Shown: in pieces, positions 42,801 through 52,319 of the stretch | Layout: each line of letters opens with the position of its first letter | How positions within the stretch are numbered: the stretch's first letter is position 1 | From: Clostridiales bacterium | GTDB taxonomy: Bacteria > Bacillota > Clostridia > Saccharofermentanales > Saccharofermentanaceae | Length of the DNA stretch: 64,000 nucleotides | Direction: 5' to 3' | Assembly (NCBI GenBank): GCA_017527865.1 | Contig: JAFXPN010000026.1 | Span: 37,317-101,316 of the forward strand | Notes under the pieces: generated by a model | What the model saw: the letters and a program-made list of their open reading frames with translations, nothing else | Databases searched by the model: none | Told to the model about the DNA's origin: nothing | Translations under genes and position numbers: made by a program

Positions 42801-45800
42801 AATTCGAAGCATTTACGGATCCGTTAAAGTGGCCGTACATTATGGTGCCGTTATCAAGTCTGCCGACGAATCCGCCTGCACATGCACTTCCGTAGGAAGA
42901 GATGTTCGCATTGGCGTATCTGTTATCGGTGCTCCTGTTAGGATTCGAGCCGTTGACAGAACCGTTTTCCATTACGCCGATCGCGCCGCCGATATTGGAA
43001 GATGCAGAATAGATCGACACCGGTGCAGACGTATTGTATGGATCGTTCGGATTGGACGTATTGTAATACGGAGTTACTAAGATACTTCCGGAAGCATTGA
43101 ACGTAGCATAGCATCTTCCGAACGCGCCGCCGACACCGCCGTTGCTGAGCGAGAGACCGCTGACCGGCTCAGTTCCGCCTGCCCAGATACGCGACGTTGA
43201 ATCACACTGAACGCTGACGGGTATATTGATCTGGGTCTTCCCGTTAGATGCCGTCGTAGACCTGACATAACCGATAGCGCCGCCCGCATCGTAGCAGATG
43301 GAAGGATACGTTGTGGTATCACCGGGATTGCCGTTACCGGTAATGTCACCGATGTTTGTATGATTCGTTAATGTTACATTGATCGAACCTGCGTAATACC
43401 AGGCGCTTGTGAAGCTTCCGAACACACCGCCGACCTGGGATCTTCCGTTGATATTTGCATTATCAAGATTGATATTGATATTGGCATATACTCCCTTATT
43501 GGAATTCTGATTAGCATTCTGTGAATCCAATCTGCCGCAGAATCCACCTACCTCACTGCCCGAACTGTATACCAGCCTGACATTGTTTACATAATAAGTA
43601 ACTCTCTTGGACTGATCGTTATATTCGTTCTGATTGTTGTTTCCTATACCGCCGTGGCCGGCATAACCGCTTCCGATCCAACCGCCGATGCAGTCTGAAC
43701 CGTTAGTAGATACAACACAAAGCTTCGGTCCGTTTTGAGCTACCGATATCTTGGAAAGACAAACATTCTGCTGATATCCGGGAACACCGATCTGTCCGAC
43801 AATTCCACCGACAGAACGACCGCCCGCAGCCATAAGAACCGTATTGTCAAATGTCATAGAAGGATAATTCGGAATATTAACATTGGTACTGTCATCAGGA
43901 CCATTAATATGTGCAACACCGCCTGTTCCACTTAGGACAACTTCCCGGACACGACCGTCAGTAAACTGGCCGATGACACCGCCGACACAGGCATCGTTGT
44001 TCGGATCAGAACCGGTAGTAGTCTCAAACAGGGATGATGCATTGATGACCGCCTCGACTCTTAATACCGCAGCAGATCTGTATTTGTCTCCGGTGCCCCA
44101 CTTATCGCCGACCTGACCGATGGCTCCGCCTACTCTGGTGGTTCCTTCGAGCGCAAGGTCTGCGGAGATCGTCGAGATTACAGATGCTATACATCCGTAT
44201 CCGTCAGTCCTGTTGGCAATACTGTCACCGCCTTTGTTCTGCATGGCAGAAGCAAAGCCTACAGCGCCGCCGACCCTCTGAACACCGATGACGCGGGAAG
44301 CACCGGTTATCGATACGTTGACATTATCTACATTGCAAAGATTAAGTCCCAGAGCGCCGCCGACATTATCCTTACCGCGGACTCTTGCTTCTCCCTGAAG
44401 CGTGACATCGATCGTACCGACGACAAAAGCCTTGTTGCTGGAATTGCAGTAACCGATCGCTCCGCCGACGTTATTGCCGTATGCCTTGCTGTTATTATCA
44501 TCGGTAGTATTCAATATCTTTCCGTTTATCGTGCAGGTGATCTGCGCAATACTCGAAAGATTGACTCCTACAGCGCCGCCGACATTTGCTTCGTCAACAT
44601 TGGCATTGGCCGTTACAACACCCTCACCCGCTACAGTAACAGTGATCGTATTGATATTACCCGTATTATCACCGATAGCGCCGCCGATGTTGTGATGTGC
44701 CTCAACCTTACCGGAAAGAGTAACGGTTATGATGCCGTTACGGACCTGATTCTTACCGATCGCTCCTCCGGCATTCTTTCCCAATGTTGTAACCGTAGAT
44801 GATCCCAGATTTGCTGTAATGGGATATGTAGTATTAATAGCTCCGGACGTGCCCTGAACTGTTCCTTCGAAGGAGCCGACCGCTCCGCCGACATTTGCCT
44901 CGTTGTTCACGGCAACCGTCGATCTTATTGTCCAGGCCGCCCTTGTAAAATCAACAGTGATTCCGCCTTCGTGGCCTTCTGTAAGTCCGGGGAGCGCTCT
45001 GTAACAACGGCCTATTGCGCCGCCGACATTCAGCTTGCCGCTTATGACGGAACCTGTTGAGGAAGATCCGGATGTAGCGGTAACAGTGATCTTTCCGGAG
45101 AAGAGGATCCCGTTCGCGCTATTGAAGCCGAGATGGCCCACGGCGCCGCCGACATTGTTCCCGGTACCTGTAATAGTAGTATCAGGATGAAGAACCACAT
45201 TTATATCTGTAAGGATACTGTAATCGGCCCAGCTGCTCAGCACAGTCGATACAGCATTGTCATCAGTATTAGAAGAGTTAAGTCTTCCCACGGCTCCGCC
45301 GATATCGTTGATACCCGATATCGTCATGATAAGCTTATCCGTGGCGGTCTGCTGAGGCATACCTACCGTTGCGGAATTAACGACATTATGAGCCCTGAAC
45401 AGTCCGATCGCGCCACCGACCGCCGTACCGGTTCCTCCGGTGGACCTGACAGTAAGTGTCGGCGCCGAGCTGTCACCCTTAAGTTCGATCGTACCTCCGA
45501 TACCGGTGCCGCGGATCTTAAGATCTCCGCATATGCCGCCGATGATCGAATCCGAACCCGTTACAGCAGCCGATCCCGCGACGACCGTCCTTATGACAGC
45601 ATTATCCTGGAAGTTTGTAAGTCTTCCTGCGGCTCCGCCGATGAAGCTGCCGCCGGTAACGAGCGCACCCTCTCGGAGTATGGATTGGATAGTGCCGTAA
45701 TGAGCAGAAGTCGCACGGCCTACGACACCGCCCGCAAAACTCACCTTGCCGTTTATTGTGCCGTAATTATTCGCATACAAAGCGCCGCGGTTGATCGAAG

Positions 45801-48800
45801 CATCACCGATAACACCGCCTACATGGTAAGGACCCTCTATAAGACCGTGATTCTCAACGGATAATACCGACTCTGTCGTAATGAATACATTATCGGTCTT
45901 ATTCATGCCACCGACAGCTCCGCCTGCGCCTGTGGAATTATTTATGTTAGAACCGATCTCGATGATCCTCGAGTTCGCGTTATTTACTACATTAACCAAC
46001 AAAGGAGTCTTAAAGTCTTGATAGGCTTTGTCGGCATAACCGATCGAACCGATGACGCCTCCTGCTCCATCTCCATTATTCGTTCCTTTCGCTACGATAG
46101 AACCGTTATTCACCATATTTATGGCAATCGTTCGGTTCGCTGCAGCTGCATTGGCCGATGTAATGGAACCGTAAGCGCCTCCCGCTGCCCTAGCGCCTAT
46201 GGTATTATTATCAGCAGTATTGTAGGTCTCGTTGAAGGAACCTATCCTTGACCCTGTACCATTATTAACGTTTAAATAAAGGCTCTGTACCGTACAATTC
46301 TTCTCAAATCCTATGGCACCGCCGCATAATACATTGCCGTTTGTTCCGTCAGAAACGATGTTGCCGTTATTTATCACACGGATATTAAGATTATCGCCGA
46401 TACAGTCATTAAAACTCGCTATCGCTCCGCCTACCGAAGCTTGAACATTCTCTGTACCGCCTGATATATATGCAATCATTCCGTCTGCAGGCAATGTAAC
46501 ACTTATCTGGTAGTCTCTGTCGGTGAGCTCCGCGAATGTGATCCTTCCGGTTACGGGATCAGGAGTTGAGGCACTGAAAGGACTTACGGGATAATTGAAA
46601 CTCTTTCCGTTCCAGAAACTGCCGATAGCGCCGCCGGCTTTATACGCCGAAGCGATAACACAGGACAGCTGCTGATTGTTATTCGAACTGACTTGAGGCA
46701 AAGTGAATACACTTGTTCCCGTAGAAGTTCCGTCAACTACGAGTCTCGCATCGATCTGCGCCTTGGACTCTCCGATAGCCCCACCGACATTATTGCCGCC
46801 AAGAACCACAAATGAACCTCTGACCTCAAGAACGCCGAACATCGAAACGGTGCTGTTGTTTGTACCTTCGTTATATCCGACAACGCCTCCGGTTCCTCTT
46901 GTCATCTTGGAATCGATATTCCAGTAGGGACCTGCAATTACAACGCAGTTGTCCATGCGGATCGTATTATTCTCTTCAGCAAGCCCGTCTAAACCCAAAC
47001 AATAAGAGTTATAACCGACCAGTCCGCCAACGGCATTGTTGGGCAGGATCGTACCCGTACCGCTGTAATTAGGTCTTACATTTGCCGAAGCCGTCATCGT
47101 TACGATTCCGTCAGGACAGAACTCACCTCCTGTGAAATCGCTGTCTGATCCGTCAGTTTTATCGGAAAGAATGAGACTCAGATTGTCCGTATAGATATTG
47201 TATATGACTCCCCAGTTTTTACAGATAAGCCCGTAACCCTCATCGCCGTTGCGGAAAGAAGCAGCTCTCATCTGTACACAATTGATAGAAGCTGCCGAAC
47301 CACCCCTATCAGGAACAGATGTCAATATTTGATTACTATGAAGAGTCCTGATCGCCGGAAAAGAAACAACTTTTAATCGAGGAACACCACCTTCGTATTC
47401 AACAGGAGAATGATATCCGCTTCCGGATGTGAAAACCTTTACTTCGCTAACAGCTGTAGTTGTGGTTGTCGCAGGGAAATACCAATTAAGATCTCTCACG
47501 ATCTTGTACGTAACAGATGTACCATTTCCGATGTTACGCATATTATAAAGATGTCTGAAAGAAGTTAAGACAGCTTCCTTAGAATCTGACCAAACTGTTC
47601 CGCCGATGTAGGCAGTTCCGCCGCCCGAAGCTACGGAAGTACTGTATACTGCATCTCCGAAAAGCGTATTGACAACGCATCTGCCGGTGATGACATAATC
47701 GGTATTCTCAACAGACCTGTTGTCATCTCCGTCCAATGCAGCTGCATGTTCTCTTACGGAATAGCGGTAAGCTGTATGGCCCGCCGAAGAACCTACGCCC
47801 GTAAAATAAACAGGGTCATCTGCTGCTCTGGCTGCATAAGTTCCCGTGGTCGTCGACTTGTTGACAGAACCGGTGGGATTATCCGTCTTTATCTGCTCAG
47901 CATCGCAATATGTCCACGAAGAACCCTTCAGGAGGAGCGCATATATATTGCGGGGAGTGCTTGCTGCGTTCTTATCGGCTAAAGCCGTGTTATCCAGGAA
48001 AAGTCTCTGCGAACAGTAACGGGCTTCTCCGTAATTGTTGGTGAGCGAATCGTTGTTACGGATCATCATGCAGTCCAGAGATATCCTGTACTCGTAGTAG
48101 CCGATATCCTTGTCCGGGCACTCGACTCTTCCGTCACCGGTAACAAGAGATCTCGTGATCGGGAATCTAAATGTCTTTGTCGTACCGGTTCCGCGTGTCA
48201 CTTCCAGATCAATAAGACCGTCGGCATTCTCTCTTCTTATATCGGAGCGGTCGATATTCTCATAGACCGTATAAGCAGCGCCCCATGTAACAGCCTCAAG
48301 GTCCGCCTGTGTCACATGAATGGAAACGTCACCTGCAACATGACGATAATTGCCTTCGCCGTCATAAGCCGGAGCAGAATCCGAATTGTTCAATACTATG
48401 GTGAGGTCCTCGTTATGAAGCGGATTTGCCGTAAGAACACCGGAATCGAATATAGCCCACGATACATCGAGGGTCTCGCCGTTACGGAGATTAAACAGAT
48501 ATCCTTCAACCTCTGTGCCGTCCTCAGTAGGTCCTATAACATGACCTTCCCTCTTGAATGAAGTATTGACGGGAAGGAAGACGGGGCCGGACTGAGGAAC
48601 GATAAGCGACTGTTCCGTTCCGTCATAGAAACCGACAAAAGAGTTGGTCCGTCTGAATGTGGGATCGGTACACGGAAGTTCGTTCCAGGGCTTGATATTG
48701 CCCTTGCCCAAAGATGTGCTGATATAGGACTGATCCCATCCTGATACCGGCGAATTCTGGCTGCTGTAGAATGCGCCGACTACCGTTGCCGAATAGATAT

Positions 48801-49287
48801 CGTTTCCGATGCCGTCCCTTGTGGCACTGACATCGAATACAACCGTCATAGTCCCGCCGAATACCGAAGGATCATAGAAATACGAATACAGAAGACCGTA
48901 CAGCGTGATTTCCGGATCATTGGGATTGCGGGAAGAACTGTGAGGATTGAACGTAAGGTAATATGTCCCGTGGACTGCATCATTAACGACCGTAAGCCCC
49001 GAAGTATTAAGCTGGTCTTCAACAGGCTGCGCCGCCACAAGATCCTGCGCCCACTTATTCAGTGTCCCGTTCTCTGACTTCTGCGATATCGCTGTCTGGG
49101 CCGCCTGGTATACGGTTATGGCATTCTGACAGTTCTTGTCATACTTGGACTGGTCGATATAGCCGACTGCGCTTGCGATGCCTACCGCCGCAAGTACCGC
49201 AAGGAGAGCAAGGACAACGATAAGTTCGACCAGCGTAAATCCGCAGCGGCTCTGATCTGTGGTCGCTCTTGATAAGGTCTTTCTCAT
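39811..49287 (-). CDS. Giant pseudopilin-anchored surface protein with GLUG and InlB-type repeats
   Basis: About 3158 aa from ATG 49287 (GGAGG 6 nt upstream). The N-terminus is a type IV prepilin leader: SRCGFTLVELIVVLALLAVL with cut after Gly and Glu5. A head region follows, then about 1900 residues with more than 30 copies of a V/A-GG-x-(V/I/F)G motif, the last ones being clear GLUG repeats (for example AGGFIGGMTAGTIENCYT). Next come three or more Ig/MBG-like repeats (YTGSAV, then GTDYTISY) and four InlB-type repeats ending in YAKW. There is no LPXTG or C-terminal membrane anchor. Likely an adhesin displayed through pilin assembly. First of four coupled genes. Confidence 0.85.
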   Translation of the reverse strand: MRKTLSRATTDQSRCGFTLVELIVVLALLAVLAAVGIASAVGYIDQSKYDKNCQNAITVYQAAQTAISQKSENGTLNKWAQDLVAAQPVEDQLNTSGLTVVNDAVHGTYYLTFNPHSSSRNPNDPEITLYGLLYSYFYDPSVFGGTMTVVFDVSATRDGIGNDIYSATVVGAFYSSQNSPVSGWDQSYISTSLGKGNIKPWNELPCTDPTFRRTNSFVGFYDGTEQSLIVPQSGPVFLPVNTSFKREGHVIGPTEDGTEVEGYLFNLRNGETLDVSWAIFDSGVLTANPLHNEDLTIVLNNSDSAPAYDGEGNYRHVAGDVSIHVTQADLEAVTWGAAYTVYENIDRSDIRRENADGLIDLEVTRGTGTTKTFRFPITRSLVTGDGRVECPDKDIGYYEYRISLDCMMIRNNDSLTNNYGEARYCSQRLFLDNTALADKNAASTPRNIYALLLKGSSWTYCDAEQIKTDNPTGSVNKSTTTGTYAARAADDPVYFTGVGSSAGHTAYRYSVREHAAALDGDDNRSVENTDYVITGRCVVNTLFGDAVYSTSVASGGGTAYIGGTVWSDSKEAVLTSFRHLYNMRNIGNGTSVTYKIVRDLNWYFPATTTTTAVSEVKVFTSGSGYHSPVEYEGGVPRLKVVSFPAIRTLHSNQILTSVPDRGGSAASINCVQMRAASFRNGDEGYGLICKNWGVIYNIYTDNLSLILSDKTDGSDSDFTGGEFCPDGIVTMTASANVRPNYSGTGTILPNNAVGGLVGYNSYCLGLDGLAEENNTIRMDNCVVIAGPYWNIDSKMTRGTGGVVGYNEGTNNSTVSMFGVLEVRGSFVVLGGNNVGGAIGESKAQIDARLVVDGTSTGTSVFTLPQVSSNNNQQLSCVIASAYKAGGAIGSFWNGKSFNYPVSPFSASTPDPVTGRITFAELTDRDYQISVTLPADGMIAYISGGTENVQASVGGAIASFNDCIGDNLNIRVINNGNIVSDGTNGNVLCGGAIGFEKNCTVQSLYLNVNNGTGSRIGSFNETYNTADNNTIGARAAGGAYGSITSANAAAANRTIAINMVNNGSIVAKGTNNGDGAGGVIGSIGYADKAYQDFKTPLLVNVVNNANSRIIEIGSNINNSTGAGGAVGGMNKTDNVFITTESVLSVENHGLIEGPYHVGGVIGDASINRGALYANNYGTINGKVSFAGGVVGRATSAHYGTIQSILREGALVTGGSFIGGAAGRLTNFQDNAVIRTVVAGSAAVTGSDSIIGGICGDLKIRGTGIGGTIELKGDSSAPTLTVRSTGGTGTAVGGAIGLFRAHNVVNSATVGMPQQTATDKLIMTISGINDIGGAVGRLNSSNTDDNAVSTVLSSWADYSILTDINVVLHPDTTITGTGNNVGGAVGHLGFNSANGILFSGKITVTATSGSSSTGSVISGKLNVGGAIGRCYRALPGLTEGHEGGITVDFTRAAWTIRSTVAVNNEANVGGAVGSFEGTVQGTSGAINTTYPITANLGSSTVTTLGKNAGGAIGKNQVRNGIITVTLSGKVEAHHNIGGAIGDNTGNINTITVTVAGEGVVTANANVDEANVGGAVGVNLSSIAQITCTINGKILNTTDDNNSKAYGNNVGGAIGYCNSSNKAFVVGTIDVTLQGEARVRGKDNVGGALGLNLCNVDNVNVSITGASRVIGVQRVGGAVGFASAMQNKGGDSIANRTDGYGCIASVISTISADLALEGTTRVGGAIGQVGDKWGTGDKYRSAAVLRVEAVINASSLFETTTGSDPNNDACVGGVIGQFTDGRVREVVLSGTGGVAHINGPDDSTNVNIPNYPSMTFDNTVLMAAGGRSVGGIVGQIGVPGYQQNVCLSKISVAQNGPKLCVVSTNGSDCIGGWIGSGYAGHGGIGNNNQNEYNDQSKRVTYYVNNVRLVYSSGSEVGGFCGRLDSQNANQNSNKGVYANININLDNANINGRSQVGGVFGSFTSAWYYAGSINVTLTNHTNIGDITGNGNPGDTTTYPSICYDAGGAIGYVRSTTASNGKTQINIPVSVQCDSTSRIWAGGTEPVSGLSLSNGGVGGAFGRCYATFNASGSILVTPYYNTSNPNDPYNTSAPVSIYSASSNIGGAIGVMENGSVNGSNPNRSTDNRYANANISSYGSACAGGFVGRLDNGTIMYGHFNGSVNASNSNVSAGGFIGGMTAGTIENCYTTALVTSGGSYTGGFVGSMAAGSVKNSYVGGHTYQGQYIIGQGNANVNGVGNVGGFIGASTGAVTIDTCYSTASVSGTGTGIGGFIGIEAAGSAINNNYCTGRVEAPYTTADVEGVQTRVYSDHSGSFAGFINSENFNNYTGNKVMQPVNDSWLPLIGSASVLYPTLDSNTGKITGAENTTINNGGSYTAVPFDSTLRSDPNAATTAYPLRAVINNTHYGDWPLPVNGTSLEGAEIFLKSEDDPSVLLPFDNNAFSFEYTGSAVTFDERIVVKINGLELERGTDYTISYVKNDRACNDATVVIAAKSGGAYTGAVSRLFEITPIKIDSPDHTLVITLNQTSYSYTGAAIVPDMTVTLDGTVLILNTDYTLSYDPDNVNICDSITVTVNGINNYTRSVVCPDTFSIDKIDLVNADIELIGADGLVYEEDADGNPVAHKPGVVVRYNGSNLVQGRDYTVDYADNQHAGQARVIISAAEGSVYTGVEERPFTISPAINIWTVTPSIDGWTYGDEPVAPTGKAKFGEMLYEYYANAACEEGTEIDIRNADAGTYYVKCHIAGSNDYINPTPVILSFEIAPYDISQTATVVAVFNDAQEGNTYTGEEVKPDSITVTLTGEHVPTTSPLDPDTDYTVAYLDSDGSSTPKAAGTVTVTVTGTGNYTGTATTTYEIVKRYTITYHLDEGVSLDETAASLQSQRIDDGSTVAEITAEHISRVYEDHSYSFHGWYTDEGLTDPYDFTSEVTGEFTLYAKWVKQYTLTFVTGEGGPVVDPITVDEDTDVDAPSPDPEWEGYTFGGWFTSAACAAGEECEFPYTMNRDYTVYAKWTINQYTVTFDIGNCPGVAPDNQTVDHGSFATAPSIADYYVFGWTTDEGTPFDFANTPITGDITLHADWGYILAFVSQGGSDVDEMYVRSGEVITRPADPVWEGEGDYEFDGWYTDPSCGIDSLFELWGTSDLSNNYTLYAKWVEVPDEGGEP

Positions 49288-49334
49288 GCTGTCCTCCTTC
49301 CCGCCGGTGAGTATACCAACCCACATTAACGCAT

Positions 49335-49340
49335 ATTATA
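49335..49340 (-). promoter_or_regulatory. -10 box of the pseudopilin operon
   Basis: TATAAT on the minus strand within an AT-only stretch, about 48 bp before the giant gene start. No good -35 is visible because a GC-rich hairpin occupies that place. Confidence 0.5.
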
Positions 49341-49353
49341 TATAAAATATATA

Positions 49354-49372
49354 ACCGCGGGGGTACCGCGGT
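49354..49372. other. GC-rich hairpin between DUF308 gene and pseudopilin operon
   Basis: ACCGCGG pairs with CCGCGGT around GGGTA. On the minus strand it is followed by TTATATATTTTATA, so it may act as a weak terminator of the DUF308 gene or as a control site at the pilin promoter. Confidence 0.55.
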
Positions 49373-49415
49373 CAAATAAAATTATTGTTAAAAAAATGTC
49401 TAATTTATTACGGAA

Positions 49416-50012
49416 TTAAGCGTTTATATCCTCATCTGCGGAACTCACGGGCGACACGTCCTTCACAGCAGCGCCGGGCTTCGCTTTAAGCGCCGGCAGA
49501 TTCCAGAATCCTCCGATCGCCTCGATAACCATCGTGATGCCGACGATGATCATGGCGGTTCTTATCGCCGAGAACGGATTTACCAGGATCAGCGCGCCGA
49601 GACCGACCGCAGCGACGCCCACAATAAGGGAGACCCACCACAGGCTTCGTATGTGTCTGATGATGAATATTGCCTGGAACAGATGATCCAGCCCGATGAT
49701 AAGAATGATGATGCCGAAGATGATATTGAAGAAATTGAGCATGGTATCAGGCCTGATGAGCAGATAGATGCCCAGAGCCACAAGCAGAACGCCCGCAATG
49801 GCCGCAGGGATATCGATGATCCCCTTACGCTTTCCGATAAAGAACAGGATCATCTCAAACACGCCGACACAGATGATCACAGCCGCCGTAGCACGGGCCA
49901 GGATCCTGGCCGCCTCGTCAGGCCATACGATAAAGCATATTCCAAGCAAAAGGAGCAGGATGCTCGCGAGCAGCATTTGTGTTCTTATAGATTTGATTCT
50001 CTCGGGACTCAT
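49416..50012 (-). CDS. DUF308/HdeD-family membrane protein
   Basis: 198 aa with six transmembrane helices arranged as three hairpins, each with the family pattern GxxLLxLGIxxLIxPxxxL (ILLLLLGICFIVWPD and GVLLVALGIYLLIRPD). A cytoplasmic tail follows. HdeD-like proteins are linked to acid or envelope stress. Ribosome site GGAGGTATCAC. Single gene. Confidence 0.9.
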   Translation of the reverse strand: MSPERIKSIRTQMLLASILLLLLGICFIVWPDEAARILARATAAVIICVGVFEMILFFIGKRKGIIDIPAAIAGVLLVALGIYLLIRPDTMLNFFNIIFGIIILIIGLDHLFQAIFIIRHIRSLWWVSLIVGVAAVGLGALILVNPFSAIRTAMIIVGITMVIEAIGGFWNLPALKAKPGAAVKDVSPVSSADEDINA

Positions 50013-50045
50013 GTGATACCTCCGTAAACGGTCTAATCCTTTGTA

Positions 50046-52319
50046 TCACATGTGCAACTTCCTTACAACACCCGCGGCTCCGTCGACCTCAACTTCATCC
50101 CCCGTCCTGAGCATCATCGTCGCGTTTCCGCACCCGACGACCGCGGGGATCCCGAACTCTCTTGCGACGATGGCGGCATGGGACAAAGGCGCCCCGATAT
50201 CCGTCACTATCGCCGACACCTTGGAGAAAGCGGGCGTCCAACCGATATTCGTTGCGGTGGTGACCAGTATATCCCCCTGCTTTATCTGCCCGATGTCATC
50301 GACGCTTGCGATCACGACCGCGCGCCCGCGGACCTTGCCGGCAGCGCCCGCAAAACCTTTGATATCGCCGTCTTTCACGGAGGCCGGCTCCATGTCCTGT
50401 ATGTAATGATCCAAACGCCTGTCAGGGTCCTTCATCCACTCATCGGGCTCGAACCTGCCCATCACGACATTCGGGAAATTCGGGTATAGAAGGTACCGCT
50501 CATACGTCTGCCTTCTTCTTTGCAGCATCTCAAGCGGCATCTGCCCCCCGCGCAGACTCTCGAAAAGCTCATCCCACATGAACATGAACACGTCATCGCC
50601 GAGCCCGTTCAGAGCCCCGGCGCGCAGCAGGAACTCCCTGAACACGCAGAATATATACACACCTTTGCTCCGAATCTCTTCCCTGAAAGCATTCGCCCCC
50701 GCGAATCCCTTGACCTGCCTGTCTATCCACTTGGCTTTTCCCGGGAATTCAGCCTTGAACTCGGCCAAAGCCTCCTCGTACGCCTTGTTCTGCACCGCGA
50801 GCATCGCATACATGTCGATTCCGCTTTTCCTTCTGTCCTCGATAACGCTGTCGGGGAAGGACGGATCCTCATAAGGCCGCGGCGACATAAGCTCCATCTC
50901 CGACGGGCTTCTGTGCCCGCAGATCTTTACATACTCTTCCCTGCTCATCCTGCCCGCGATCACGTCATCGATCAGGAGCATGGGCTTCATGCTCTCGACA
51001 ACCCCCAGACACCCGCCGCACAGGCGGTCAGCCATCTTCTCCCCCGCAATCTTCGCGATCTTTTTGCGTGTTCCGAACAGCGGTACCATCTGCGTCCCGC
51101 TGACGCCTAAGATCGATGCGAAAAGATCCTTCACCTGCGGCAGCAGCTCGCCGTCCCAGAGTCTCAACAGTTCCTCTTTACTCCGGATCATGCGTATCTG
51201 TTCTATCTTCGCCCTTGCGATATCAGGCAGATCACGCACCATTTCGCGCTTCTGCTTCTTTGTAAGCCTGCACTTCTCCTTCGGGAAGAAAAGGACCTTC
51301 ATCTTCCCCCAAAACGCCTTCTTGTCGAACGGCGAGATTGGCACTTCGACCCCCGGCGGAACATTGCCCACAAGGTCTTTCACCATCTCGAACGCCTCCG
51401 CGCGCGTCTTACCGAAAGCTACCGCGATCGAACACATCACGGAGATATTCATATAAGTCTGGCCGCAGATGTTATCAAGCCAGTCCGGAAGCCCCAGAAA
51501 TCCGTTGATCTTCTCAAGTACGCTGAAAGTCATGGGCGACACGGGCTTCATGAATATCTCGCCCACGTTCGTCCTCGTCAGGAGCTTAAACCCGTTCTTC
51601 GTGCCGTTTATCTCATATGTCGCCGGATCAAATCTTCTCAGTGTCGTTATAGGCCGGGCCTGCAGGACATAAACAACTCCGCCGCTTACCGCCCACTCGA
51701 TGTCCATCGGCATCCCGTAAAGATTTCTTATCTGCCTGCAGTACCTGCCAAGCTTCTTTGCATAAGGCGCAAACTCCTGCGGCCCGCTGTATGCATATCT
51801 TATTGCATTTATCCTGAATTCCTCGGCATTCGATGCGCCCGACACGAGCTGCTCGCCCTCGCCTCTGACGTAGTTGCCGACCAGCTCTTCATCCTTTCCG
51901 GTGATCACGTCCGATGTAAAGACAACACCCGCGAACTCAGGTCTTACGAACCTTTGGATCACGACGGCAACTCCTTCGGAACTGTCCGCATATGCCTTGA
52001 CACGGACATTATCCGCAGACGCCCGGACCGTCTTGACGGCCTCCGGGATGTCACTGATGCTCACGTCCGTCACGGTCTCGTACTGCCCCGCGAAAGACGC
52101 ATTCTCGCCGTCTTCGCTTATCGCCGAAGAGCGGACCGCGTAGGTGTATTTTCGAGCAAGACGGGCTAGATCCGCATCCTCCGGTGTGTCCCCGGGGAGA
52201 AGCACGAACCCTTCAGGGATCCTTATCTTCGTGTGCGTGAGCATATGCGACAGGGACCGCGCCTTGCCGCCTGCGTAACGGAGCTTATCTTCAGGTATCT
52301 TGTCAAGCGGATAGATCAT
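50046..52319 (-). CDS. Rifampin phosphotransferase-like PEP-utilising enzyme
   Basis: 757 aa in three parts. The N-terminal ATP-grasp domain of PPDK/PEP-synthase type (1-235) has VRSSAISEDGENASFAGQ and RFVRPEFAGVVFTSD. A middle domain of about 415 residues has no close match. The C-terminal swivelling domain has the phospho-accepting His in APLSHAAIVAREFGIP (His about 714). There is no PEP-binding barrel, and the His domain is last, the order found in rifampin phosphotransferase (ATP, substrate, His). It would use ATP to phosphorylate a small molecule, perhaps an antibiotic; substrate is unproven. It overlaps its upstream tetR gene by 4 bp. Confidence 0.8.
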   Translation of the reverse strand: MIYPLDKIPEDKLRYAGGKARSLSHMLTHTKIRIPEGFVLLPGDTPEDADLARLARKYTYAVRSSAISEDGENASFAGQYETVTDVSISDIPEAVKTVRASADNVRVKAYADSSEGVAVVIQRFVRPEFAGVVFTSDVITGKDEELVGNYVRGEGEQLVSGASNAEEFRINAIRYAYSGPQEFAPYAKKLGRYCRQIRNLYGMPMDIEWAVSGGVVYVLQARPITTLRRFDPATYEINGTKNGFKLLTRTNVGEIFMKPVSPMTFSVLEKINGFLGLPDWLDNICGQTYMNISVMCSIAVAFGKTRAEAFEMVKDLVGNVPPGVEVPISPFDKKAFWGKMKVLFFPKEKCRLTKKQKREMVRDLPDIARAKIEQIRMIRSKEELLRLWDGELLPQVKDLFASILGVSGTQMVPLFGTRKKIAKIAGEKMADRLCGGCLGVVESMKPMLLIDDVIAGRMSREEYVKICGHRSPSEMELMSPRPYEDPSFPDSVIEDRRKSGIDMYAMLAVQNKAYEEALAEFKAEFPGKAKWIDRQVKGFAGANAFREEIRSKGVYIFCVFREFLLRAGALNGLGDDVFMFMWDELFESLRGGQMPLEMLQRRRQTYERYLLYPNFPNVVMGRFEPDEWMKDPDRRLDHYIQDMEPASVKDGDIKGFAGAAGKVRGRAVVIASVDDIGQIKQGDILVTTATNIGWTPAFSKVSAIVTDIGAPLSHAAIVAREFGIPAVVGCGNATMMLRTGDEVEVDGAAGVVRKLHM

